A stretch of 45,923 nucleotides of DNA from a bacterium (GTDB lineage Bacteria > Zhuqueibacterota > Zhuqueibacteria > Residuimicrobiales > Krinioviventaceae). Numbering within the stretch: position 1 is the first letter of the stretch; the number at the start of each line of letters is the position of its first letter. The stretch spans positions 1 to 45,923 of the forward strand of contig JAKQIY010000077.1 in assembly GCA_029561455.1 (NCBI GenBank), written 5' to 3'. The position numbers and the translations under genes are program-made. Positions 17,054-25,122 of this stretch are shown here, piece after piece. The notes below the pieces were generated by a model. It did not search any database. It was not told the origin of the DNA and was given only the letters and a program-made list of their open reading frames with translations.

Positions 17054-18229
17054 CTACTTTACTATTTTTTTCCCTGATTGTGATTCAATTTGCATTCTTA
17101 ATTCTAAAATATTATTTTCAGAACCACAATAAGGACATTTAAAAACATTATTTTCAACAGGATAAGGAAAAAAATTTGGCCTTGTCATGTGACTTTTCTC
17201 AAGATTCGCTTGAATTAAAGATTCTTTCTTACAATTAGGACATTTAAAATGAATTTCAACTATTTCATTGTTTTGTTTTATTGGTTCTTTAATTTTTGTA
17301 TCATCTTTTTGACTTATTGCAAATTTATAAATTTGTGATTCAATTGTTTCATAAATCTTTACCATATTTGATACTTCAAAACTCATTCTCATCAATGTAT
17401 AATACTTCATAATTGCATCATTTAATTCTTTATTTTTACTATAATCATAAATTTGTAATTTTAATTCCTCAAAATCATCTATTTTTATTGACCTGCTATG
17501 TGTTAACCATTTTGATTGTTTACATAGTTCATTTGCTATTTCTTTTGCTCTTTTTTCTTTTTCCTCTTTTGTGACAACTTTCTTGGATGACTTATGGGTA
17601 TCCCAAAATTTAAATTTATAATTTGATAACCAATCTGTAACTAATTTTTGTGAAAAGTTCTGTGCATTTTCACAATGTTGAATTTCACCAGGTGAAATAT
17701 TTTGTAATATTGGAATGTATGCTGGATTTAATTTCCCAGTTTTTTCGATTTCCTTTTTAATTTTTTCCAAGCCCTCTAAAAAAGCTTCTGCTGAATATTT
17801 TTTGTTATTTGATAATATTATTTGGGCGTCTATTGGTCCTAATCCAGATGTCGGGCCCATTAATATCTCATCTCCTGCTAAAGCAAAAATTGTACCAGCA
17901 CTTTTTGCCCATCCTGGTATTATTATACCGACTTTATCATATTTTTTTCGTACTAATTTTACTAAATCCTCGACAACTTCAGCATAACCACCAGGAGTTT
18001 CTAATATTATATCAATGCTTTCTCCATTTAAATTTGATAGTTGATCTTGAAATGGTAGTATATCAGAATAATCAATAGAATTAAAAATGTTTTTTGTAAG
18101 ATCACTAGCAAAAACTAATATGTCTCTATTATTTCTTAATTTTGAAATAGTTTGTAATTGTTTTTTTCTCTCTTTATTAAGATCGTCAAAAGATAAATTT
18201 TTATTTAAAAAATCAGAATAAAAACCCAT
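17054..18229 (-). CDS. Clp-fold serine protease (SDH/SppA-like) with C-terminal zinc ribbon
   Basis: 391 residues. The crotonase-like Clp fold is shown by IDIILETPGGYAEVVEDLV (about 72-90) and by GWAKSAGTIFALAGDEILMG (106-125), where S110 in the SAG motif is the expected nucleophile, followed by SGLGPIDAQ, the S49/SDH substrate strip. A conserved-looking WLTHSRSI (H244) lies beyond. The C-terminus has two CxxC pairs (C330/C333 and C365/C368), a zinc ribbon. There is no signal peptide, so it is likely cytosolic, unlike exported SppA relatives. Codon use is strikingly AT-rich (AAA, AAT and ATT dominate) compared with the GC-balanced genes on both sides, a sign of recent acquisition. The role is unknown; 'serine dehydrogenase proteinase' is only a family label. 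See findings. Confidence 0.75.
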   Translation of the reverse strand: MGFYSDFLNKNLSFDDLNKERKKQLQTISKLRNNRDILVFASDLTKNIFNSIDYSDILPFQDQLSNLNGESIDIILETPGGYAEVVEDLVKLVRKKYDKVGIIIPGWAKSAGTIFALAGDEILMGPTSGLGPIDAQIILSNNKKYSAEAFLEGLEKIKKEIEKTGKLNPAYIPILQNISPGEIQHCENAQNFSQKLVTDWLSNYKFKFWDTHKSSKKVVTKEEKEKRAKEIANELCKQSKWLTHSRSIKIDDFEELKLQIYDYSKNKELNDAIMKYYTLMRMSFEVSNMVKIYETIESQIYKFAISQKDDTKIKEPIKQNNEIVEIHFKCPNCKKESLIQANLEKSHMTRPNFFPYPVENNVFKCPYCGSENNILELRMQIESQSGKKIVK

Positions 18230-18482
18230 AATTATTGAACCCCTTTAAAATTATATAATATTTGATTTGTTAAACATATTTAATATTTATAAATAATGCA
18301 AGGGAAATTGTGTAAAGTTCTTTTATTGTTTAACTTATTTCAATAATTTCTTTACATTTTCTTATTCACGAACCCAACCTTAAGTACTTAATAATACATA
18401 ATATTAAACTATTTCAAGTACTATTAATTGTTATTTTAAAAAAATTTTTTTATTTAGGAATAATCAATTTATAAATGGGGAG

Positions 18483-18695
18483 TTATTCCTTCCAGGACAT
18501 TGATGGTTTGAGTTCCTTATCTGCGCAAACCCGTAAATAAAGGTTGATAAGCTTTTGATATGGAATATCAATATCGTCGGCGATCTTTTTAAAATATTCT
18601 ATTGTCTCTTTTTCCAGGCGAATTGTAATTTGTTGTTTCAGTCTTTTCACATAGGGATTGGCGGCAGACCTGGGAAAATCATATTCTTTTCGCAT
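18483..18695 (-). CDS. brnA: BrnA-like antitoxin
   Basis: 70 residues. The pattern 'EYDF...NPYVKRLKQQITIRLEKETIEYFKKIADDIDIPYQKLINLYLR' is that of BrnA/ribbon-helix-helix antitoxins that bind BrnT-type RNase toxins and repress their own operon. It starts 1 bp after the upstream brnT-like gene, the usual toxin-first order for BrnTA. The frame looks intact. Confidence 0.8.
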   Translation of the reverse strand: MRKEYDFPRSAANPYVKRLKQQITIRLEKETIEYFKKIADDIDIPYQKLINLYLRVCADKELKPSMSWKE

Positions 18696-18696
18696 A

Positions 18697-18924
18697 TTAT
18701 TTACCTTTATAATATTTTGCAGATTCCCTGTTTACAACTTTACGCGCAGAAATAATTCTGATCAAGTCGTCATCCTCCCAATAGCTATGGACAACCACCA
18801 AAAGGCGGAGTTTAAAACTCATGCCTAATAGAATATAGCGATCTTCCTGTCTGGAATGATCGGGATCATGAATAATGCGCGCTGCTTCATCATAAAACAC
18901 CGTTTTCGTTTCGGCAAAAGACAT
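18697..18924 (-). CDS. brnT: BrnT-like toxin, N-terminus lost by frameshift (probably inactive)
   Basis: 75 residues matching the BrnT family from 'MSFAETKTVFYDEAARIIHDPDHS' through 'LLVVVHSYWEDDDLIRIISARKV'. BrnT proteins are about 90 residues and begin '(M)xFxWDxxKxxxNxxKHG'. That beginning is present just upstream but in another frame: SFKWNEIKNLANQ is encoded at 18974-18936, and the NKHD that should follow lies in the downstream frame. Between the W codon and the K-H codons there are 29 bases where 30 would be in frame. The expected start codon position reads ATA (18975-18977). The internal ATG at 18924 lacks a ribosome binding site. Confidence 0.7.
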   Translation of the reverse strand: MSFAETKTVFYDEAARIIHDPDHSRQEDRYILLGMSFKLRLLVVVHSYWEDDDLIRIISARKVVNRESAKYYKGK

Positions 18925-19038
18925 GTCATGTTTGTTTGATTAGCGAGATTTTTGATTTCATTCCATTTAAAGGATATTTTTTCATATTTACAATATAATT
19001 ATTTTTCAAGGGGTTTTCTTGTTTCACATTGTATAATC

Positions 19039-19139
19039 ATGTGCTACGCACCTGGAATTTCATATCTAAAACAATACCAATGGATTTCCCGCCAGTATAC
19101 ATGGAAAAAATCTACTTGGAATCAAGGTGCGTAGCACAT
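19039..19139. repeat. 101-bp element with perfect 15-bp terminal inverted repeats, copy 2
   Basis: ATGTGCTACGCACCT (19039-19053) and AGGTGCGTAGCACAT (19125-19139) are perfect inverted repeats. The interior resembles, in opposite orientation, that of the element at 646-745. No coding capacity. Confidence 0.8.
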
Positions 19140-19192
19140 ACTGTTCACAAACAGATAAAACTTTTAATAATTAAAAAGCCCCTTTACCCCTG

Positions 19193-20584
19193 TTACATCT
19201 CCCGATCTTTAATCGCCAGCAGGTATGCAAACGCCGCGTCATGGTCGTTGGGGATTTCGCCGTTCAGAATGGCTTCCTCGATGGCTTTTTTCAGCTTGCC
19301 GACCTGCGGGCCGGGCTGCAAATTCAAAGTCTTCATGATCTCGTCCCCCTTTACCGGCGGCTGGAATTCGCGCAGACGATCTTTTTCTTCTACTTCCTTC
19401 ATCCGTTCTACCACCCGGTCGAAATTATGCAGATGCTCTTGCACCCGGCCGGGATTTGCTGATGTAATATCCGCCCGGCAAAACAACAGCAGGTCGTCCG
19501 CTTCCGGGCCTGCTTCGAACAACAGCCGGCGAATAGCGGAATCGGTCACTTCCTCCTCGGCCAGGTGGATAGGCCGCAGGTGCAGGCGCACCAGTTTTTC
19601 AACATATTTCAGCATATCGTTGGGCAGTTTCAGTCTTTTAAAAATCTCGGGCAGCATGCGCGCACCCAGGTCTTCGTGGCCGTGAAACGTCCAGCCCAGT
19701 TTGGAATTATATTGTTTGGTAGCCGGTTTGGCAATATCGTGAAACAGCGCCACCAGCCGCAGGCGCAGGTCGTCCGAAACCCTGGCGACATTATCGATGA
19801 CCTTGATGGTATGATCAAACACATCTTTGTGGCTGTGCTTGCCGATTTGCTCAACCCCTTTGAGGGCAGCGATTTCCGGTAAAATGACCTGCAGAATACC
19901 GGTTTCGAACATAATTTTAAAACCAATAGACGGTTTGGTGCAGGCGAGGATCTTGATCAATTCATCGGTGATACGTTCCTGGGAGATGATGCGCAGCCGG
20001 TCTTTTTCAGTTTTCAGACCCTCCAGCGTGAGCGGATCGATCTTGAAATGTAACTGACTGGCAAACCGCACCGCCCGCATGATACGCAGGGGATCGTCGT
20101 AAAAGGTGTGCGCCGGTTCCAGGGGAGTGCGGATCAGTTTATGCTTTATATCCTGGCGACCGTTGTAGGGGTCGATAACCTCGCCGGGAGAATCCTGGTT
20201 CAGGGATATGGCAATGGCGTTAATGGTAAAATCGCGGCGGGAAATATCGGTCAACAGATCGGCGCTTTCCACCTCGGGTTTACGCGATGATTCCCGGTAA
20301 CTCTCTTTTCGGGCGCCGACAAATTCCAGCACCTGGTCATCATATTTCAGCATGGCCGTGCCGAACTTTTTATAAATGGTATAATTGGTAATCTTTAATG
20401 TTTTAGCCAGTTTGGCGGCAAAACGGGGGCCGTTGCCTACTACCACAAAATCGATATCTTTGGATTGTTTTCCCAGTAGCAGATCGCGCACATAACCGCC
20501 GACGGCATAGACCTGCACATCATTTTCCCGCGCTACTACGCCAATGGTCGTAAAAAGATGATTGTCGAACAGTATTTTTTCCAT
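19193..20584 (-). CDS. cca: CCA-adding/poly(A) polymerase-type nucleotidyltransferase with HD domain
   Basis: 463 residues. The class II nucleotidyltransferase head has G29-G30 in VGGYVRD, the metal-binding D43 and D45 in KDIDFVVV, the RRDFTINA motif (116-123), and the ERhxxE-like PLRIMRAVRFA (165-175). An HD phosphohydrolase domain follows with H282-D283 in ALFHDIAKP. This head-plus-HD order fits tRNA CCA-end addition and repair; poly(A) polymerase or a split A-adding enzyme cannot be excluded from sequence alone. No second copy is in the window. Confidence 0.88.
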   Translation of the reverse strand: MEKILFDNHLFTTIGVVARENDVQVYAVGGYVRDLLLGKQSKDIDFVVVGNGPRFAAKLAKTLKITNYTIYKKFGTAMLKYDDQVLEFVGARKESYRESSRKPEVESADLLTDISRRDFTINAIAISLNQDSPGEVIDPYNGRQDIKHKLIRTPLEPAHTFYDDPLRIMRAVRFASQLHFKIDPLTLEGLKTEKDRLRIISQERITDELIKILACTKPSIGFKIMFETGILQVILPEIAALKGVEQIGKHSHKDVFDHTIKVIDNVARVSDDLRLRLVALFHDIAKPATKQYNSKLGWTFHGHEDLGARMLPEIFKRLKLPNDMLKYVEKLVRLHLRPIHLAEEEVTDSAIRRLLFEAGPEADDLLLFCRADITSANPGRVQEHLHNFDRVVERMKEVEEKDRLREFQPPVKGDEIMKTLNLQPGPQVGKLKKAIEEAILNGEIPNDHDAAFAYLLAIKDREM

Positions 20585-20861
20585 TCATTCCAATATTTAT
20601 TAATCCGGTAGTATCTGGAAATATACTGAAAAAGCTGTTAAAAACAAACCCTTTTACAGTTAGTAAAAAGCGGAATGAATAACGGTTTGGCAGAGTTGTT
20701 GCTCTTGATAAGCTGCTGTACCGGCGCTAAAACGTCGGTCAGTATACAAATCAATTAAAAACATAAAGTTGTGTTTGTTGTGTCTTTACATATAACCACA
20801 TTTTTGTTACTTGTAATCCACATTTGGTAATCAACATGTCCCGCTTGACTGGAAAAAGCTG

Positions 20862-22940
20862 TTGAAAAAGTCACAGATTCAATTCAGAAACAAAAAAGCA
20901 ATTAATACCTATACTGTTCATACAGTAATGTTCATCCTGTCTCTGCTGCTCGGCTCTTGTTCGTTGCCCAAACAGCCTTGTGTGCCGGAGTGGACTGTTA
21001 CCATGAAGCGGCTGCCGTTGCTGGCCGCCGATACCCTGGCCCTTGCCGATGCCATACCGGATTCCAGTTTTATCATCGACGATAATGACCTGTACCACAT
21101 CTTTTTCAGCGGTGAAAATGAAATTTCTTTTCGCAGCCAGCTGCATTTGGGCAGTATTATCCCTGACCCGGTTAATGGTGAGATCGGCAGCTTTAAAATA
21201 ATGAATACCGCCGGACGGCATGTACATTTTAATATTTATGATGTATTCCCGGGATTGGAACGATATAATAATACCACTACACCGGTACCGGAAATAAAAT
21301 GTAATACAAGTCAAAATATAGTGTTTGATAATTATTTAACGGTCACTTTTGAATCCGGGGCAATTCATGTGCGCATTGTCAACAATCTGGCATTCCCACT
21401 GGGCAAACCGGTTTATATAACATTGTACGACCACACCTTTGGCGTAACAATCAGCGAGTTGTTGTTTGATCAATATATCCCGGCCAACGGCGGAGAAGGC
21501 GAAGCAACCTTTGACCTGGCCGGCAAAACCATTTCCAATGATATGCGCGTCTCCATAGCGGGTACTGTTGCGGGAACCGGCGCGCAATCCGTTTACCTGG
21601 CGGAAAACCAGGGATTTGATGTATATGTAGAAATGGAAGATTTGATCGCAGTTGCCGCCGAGGCAAAAATACCGAGCCAGTCCTATTCCACCATGCAGTA
21701 TCTTGATCTCAGTACAGATTCAATGGTAATTGAAAAGGCTCATGTGACGAGCGGGTCTATCAATTTGTCGATAGGCAGCAATTTTTACCTGCCCATTGAA
21801 CTGGATATTACTTTCCCGGGAGTTGTGGACGGTCGCTCTCAACCCATGCACAAGGTATTTACTATTCTTTCCGAATCCACCCAGGATATTTTGTTTGACT
21901 TGACCAATACTACCATTACAATGACCGAAGGACTGCTGGCGATGGATATTACCACGACCTTGTTGCCACGGCAGGATGATTATATACGAATTAGGGCGGG
22001 GGACAGGTTTGCCGCATCCGCTATGGTCTCCGATCTGCAATTTTCGGAAATAACTGCCGCACTGGATCTAGTTAAAACCTTTCCCGCTGTAGAAAAAGAG
22101 ATCGTCAAAGCCGGAATGGAACTTCCGCAAATCCTTTTACAGCAGGCGGTTTTGACGATGGATTTTTATAATAATCCCGCCGCAATGACGGTTAATTTGG
22201 ATTTTGAAGGTAAAAACAGCGGCCGCCAGTTTGCAGGATCGCACTATACCTTTGCTATACCGCACGGCGCGCATAACCGTTTGACGATATCGGGTAATGA
22301 TGTTCTGGTGAACGGCGTTCCCGGCGGTTCCGGCAGCGGCCTGCTGGATCTGGTGAACCTGATGCCGAACCGTATCGTGTTTAGCGGCATGGCCGATATA
22401 CATGATGACCATGTGACTTTGAGTGAAACACCGGTTGATATACATTATTCTGTGGATGTGCCAATGATTTTTGGCCTGCCGGATCATACAATAATGCAAA
22501 GTGATACCATTGCCTTTGATTTCAATAATTCTCATCGGGAGCAAATTGAACGCCTGCAGGATGTGAAACTGGAATTTTCAATTGTAAACGGTCTGCCTTT
22601 GGGTGGATTGCTGCAGGTACGGGTGGCGGATTCTACCATGCTGGCAAACCGGGCAGTGGAAGAATGGCCGGTGTTAAGCAGCCTGACCTTTAGACCGGCA
22701 GAGGTTGATAATAACGGCAATGTAACGCTGATCAAAGAGGAACGGTTACAGTCCGGCCTGAATAGCGATCAGTTGGAGCTGTTGCTGGCCAGTGAGGCTT
22801 ATTTTTGGTCCGTAGAGTTTGATTCCCTTACCATAGCCCGGCTCAAATGTAGTGATCAATTTATTTTACAAAGAGCTTATTTGTCCGGTACGGTGACGGT
22901 GAATGAAGATACTTTCAAGGGAGAAAATGATTCCGAATAA
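20862..22940 (+). CDS. hypothetical lipoprotein, beta-rich, 692 residues
   Basis: No family recognised. The N-terminus is basic, then hydrophobic, ending in a lipobox (LLLGSC, C33), so it should be a lipoprotein. This reading needs the TTG at 20862 as start; the first ATG (20928) would leave no charged region before the hydrophobic core. The body is a succession of strand-forming segments, with two similar-looking 'N-L-x-x-P-L/I-x-x-x-I/V-T' modules (near 170-190 and 295-325), and no catalytic motif. The last 14 bases overlap the next gene, whose product is an outer-membrane barrel, so the two probably act together at the outer membrane. Confidence 0.7.
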   Translation: MKKSQIQFRNKKAINTYTVHTVMFILSLLLGSCSLPKQPCVPEWTVTMKRLPLLAADTLALADAIPDSSFIIDDNDLYHIFFSGENEISFRSQLHLGSIIPDPVNGEIGSFKIMNTAGRHVHFNIYDVFPGLERYNNTTTPVPEIKCNTSQNIVFDNYLTVTFESGAIHVRIVNNLAFPLGKPVYITLYDHTFGVTISELLFDQYIPANGGEGEATFDLAGKTISNDMRVSIAGTVAGTGAQSVYLAENQGFDVYVEMEDLIAVAAEAKIPSQSYSTMQYLDLSTDSMVIEKAHVTSGSINLSIGSNFYLPIELDITFPGVVDGRSQPMHKVFTILSESTQDILFDLTNTTITMTEGLLAMDITTTLLPRQDDYIRIRAGDRFAASAMVSDLQFSEITAALDLVKTFPAVEKEIVKAGMELPQILLQQAVLTMDFYNNPAAMTVNLDFEGKNSGRQFAGSHYTFAIPHGAHNRLTISGNDVLVNGVPGGSGSGLLDLVNLMPNRIVFSGMADIHDDHVTLSETPVDIHYSVDVPMIFGLPDHTIMQSDTIAFDFNNSHREQIERLQDVKLEFSIVNGLPLGGLLQVRVADSTMLANRAVEEWPVLSSLTFRPAEVDNNGNVTLIKEERLQSGLNSDQLELLLASEAYFWSVEFDSLTIARLKCSDQFILQRAYLSGTVTVNEDTFKGENDSE

Positions 22941-24219
22941 ATTCTGGCGATTTCTGGCGCTGGCGCTTATTGCCTGCGCTCAAACGCTGCCGGCGCAAAG
23001 CGGCACAAGTCAGGGGCATGGCGACGCCTGGTCCGCCCTGGCACGGGGTACAGATGCAATATTCTGGAATCCCGCCAACCTGGCGCTGCATGACCGGCGG
23101 GAAGCGCTGGTATCATTTTCCCTGTATGGTTGGCGCATGGCGGTCGGCAACAACGCCCTGAACCGTAAAATGTACGAGGATTTTTTTACCAATCCGAACC
23201 GGGTATTGTCCCGGGAGGATGTTGAAAAATTGTTGTCCTGCATTCCGGATCAGGGCATAAAACTGCATGGCGATAACCGGGTGTCGCTTTTCTCCGCTGC
23301 ATTTAACAATTTCGGAATCTCTTTATCATCAAACACCCGGCTGTATTCCGGCATACCGAAAGCAATGCTGGAAATTCCGCTCAGGGGACTGGAACCGCAA
23401 ACCAACCGCTTCTATCTGCACGGGGAAGCGGAAAGCGCCGCAGAGCTAACCCTGGCGTATGGTCATACGTTGTACCGGCAGCGCACGTTGTTGATATTTA
23501 ACCGTCCGGCGCTGGACTTTACCGAAATAATCGTCGGCGCCAGTGTGTCGGTGTTATTTGGCCTGGGATCGTTTTATACCCGGCAGGCGGAAATGCTGAC
23601 CAGTATCAGCGATGCGGGAATTACCGTCCAAGGTGAATATTATGGCGTTGGCGCTTTTATGAAAAACGGCCACCTTCCCGGCCGGGGCGTGGGACTCAAC
23701 CTGGGCATCTCCGGCAGAACCCCGGATCGTTACATTATCTCAATTGTGTTGCGTAATGTATTTCATCATATCACCTGGGATAAAAACGCCAAAGGTTATA
23801 AAGGCTCACTGGATACCGGGCTGCCGAAATTTATTCTCGGCAGTGGCCAACTAGCGGGTCTGGAGGGGGATGAGATCGCCGACAATTCGGAAACCGACCT
23901 GGCTTCATTCAACAGCGCCAGGCCGTTTGATGTTCGCCTGGGGGTGGGCCGCAAGCTGAAAAAGTATGATTATGCTGTGGAAACCGGTACGGAAGATCAT
24001 AAATTTCTATTGGCTTTTGGCGGCGGCCTGCATTATAATATTGTGCACCTGTTTTCTGCGTATCGTTATTATTCCGCGCATTTTTTCAACGTCGGCCTTG
24101 GCCTGGGTGGGAGATCAATGTATTTCGATATTAGCCTCGGTATGCAGGACGGTTTGACGGCAAGTTATTACAAAGGACTGGTGATTGCCAGCAGTTTGCA
24201 ATTCGGCTGGAATTATTAA
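22927..24219 (+). CDS. outer-membrane beta-barrel protein (PorV/DUF5723-like)
   Basis: 430 residues from the ATG at 22927, chosen because of the GGGAG 4 bases upstream; an earlier ATG at 22903 is weaker. A signal peptide (about 1-24, ending LPAQS) is followed by 'GHGDAWSALARGTDAIFWNPANLAL', the 'D-A-x-x-x-NPA-x-L' hallmark of PorV/DUF5723 barrels. The rest alternates hydrophobic residues in strands and ends SSLQFGWNY, with a terminal aromatic as in many barrels. It overlaps the lipoprotein gene by 14 bp. The function (transport or assembly) is unknown. Confidence 0.75.
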   Translation: MIPNKFWRFLALALIACAQTLPAQSGTSQGHGDAWSALARGTDAIFWNPANLALHDRREALVSFSLYGWRMAVGNNALNRKMYEDFFTNPNRVLSREDVEKLLSCIPDQGIKLHGDNRVSLFSAAFNNFGISLSSNTRLYSGIPKAMLEIPLRGLEPQTNRFYLHGEAESAAELTLAYGHTLYRQRTLLIFNRPALDFTEIIVGASVSVLFGLGSFYTRQAEMLTSISDAGITVQGEYYGVGAFMKNGHLPGRGVGLNLGISGRTPDRYIISIVLRNVFHHITWDKNAKGYKGSLDTGLPKFILGSGQLAGLEGDEIADNSETDLASFNSARPFDVRLGVGRKLKKYDYAVETGTEDHKFLLAFGGGLHYNIVHLFSAYRYYSAHFFNVGLGLGGRSMYFDISLGMQDGLTASYYKGLVIASSLQFGWNY

Positions 24220-24230
24220 AAAAATATTTT

Positions 24231-24653
24231 TTAATCCGTTTTGGGCTTGACAGTTGCAACCGAATTATTCCAGGTACGACGACCCATAGTTAGAAAAGGG
24301 GTCATCATGGGCAGCAGGAACAACAAATTATGCCACTGACCGGACAAATCTTCTCCCGGGAAACCGATAAAAAACAAAATGATTATTCCTGGAACCAGGC
24401 AAATATAACTGGGCAGCAACAGTTTCCAATATGGTGTGTCGGGGTATTTCCAGGGACTAAGTTTTAATGTAAAAAATATCAGCAAAATATAACAAACCAT
24501 GGCAACGCATCCCGCCCGTAAGTTGCCGGACACCAACCACAACACTGCGCCGATAAACAAAAAACAAGACCCGCCGATCCAGCCGATGGTCCAGCCCAGT
24601 TTTTCGCCTTTATATAGCATTATAGACCGCCTTAAATATTCTTTATTATTCAT
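24231..24653 (-). CDS. small integral membrane protein of unknown function
   Basis: 140 residues from the ATG at 24653; another ATG at 24620, with AAGGCGG upstream, may be the true start. Four hydrophobic segments are visible: GWTIGWIGGSCFLFIGAVLW, RAGCVAMVCYILLIFF, LLLPSYICLVPGIIILFFIG, and LLFLLPMMTPFLTM. No motif or family recognised. It is convergent with the barrel gene (11 bp between stops) and has no cotranscribed partner. Confidence 0.6.
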   Translation of the reverse strand: MNNKEYLRRSIMLYKGEKLGWTIGWIGGSCFLFIGAVLWLVSGNLRAGCVAMVCYILLIFFTLKLSPWKYPDTPYWKLLLPSYICLVPGIIILFFIGFPGEDLSGQWHNLLFLLPMMTPFLTMGRRTWNNSVATVKPKTD

Positions 24654-24690
24654 TGTCGGCAAAGGATGGTAAAACTTGATTTTTTACTTA

Positions 24691-24915
24691 CTACCGGACA
24701 CTTTTTATAAGTTCCCGACATATCACCCCTACGGGGTTAGATTGTGCTGAGATGGCTCTCTACAAACATTTCACCGCTTCGCGGTTATTTTAAAGTCAAT
24801 TAAATGAAATTAACCCCCGGTAGGGGGTGATATGTTTATAGAATAACACATAAATACAAGCTCAACCCCTGTAGGGGTGGCATGTTTGAAACCGAGTCCA
24901 TAAAGTGTCCGGTAG
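24691..24915. repeat. 225-bp element with 14-bp terminal inverted repeats and internal palindromes
   Basis: Ends CTACCGGACACTTT (24691-24704) and AAAGTGTCCGGTAG (24902-24915) are perfect inverted repeats. Inside are palindromes ACCCCTACGGGGT (24725-24737), ACCGCTTCGCGGT (24771-24783), ACCCCCGGTAGGGGGT (24813-24828) and ACCCCTGTAGGGGT (24865-24878). The same ACCCCT/ACGGGGT motif occurs at 436-500. No open frame is credible. Confidence 0.75.
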
Positions 24916-25073
24916 TGAGATTTTTTATTGAAAGCGAAATGAATCCAAATCGGTCAGAGAATGAGCCGTTATAGAGCTAGAGCAGTTATTCCAGCTTGGC
25001 AAATTAAAGTAAATTTTGTCCGGCTTTAATTTGTCGTTCGATGGCGGGGCATCAACCAATATTGTTTATCAAT

Positions 25074-25120
25074 ATCCCTGAAAGGGACAAGAGACGGGAA
25101 TCTCTTGTCCCATCAGGGAT
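25074..25120 (-). terminator. large hairpin just after the PKD surface protein gene
   Basis: ATCCCTG (25074-25080) pairs with CAGGGAT (25114-25120), and GGGACAAGAGA (25084-25094) with TCTCTTGTCCC (25101-25111), around a 6-base loop. It begins 3 bases after the stop codon. No strong T-run follows on the minus strand, so it may protect the 3' end rather than act as a standard terminator. Confidence 0.55.
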
Positions 25121-25122
25121 TG

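Noticed and set aside
25074-25120. Standard rho-independent terminator
   Set aside because: The stem is strong but no T-run follows on the coding strand; kept only as a hairpin of probable 3'-end function.
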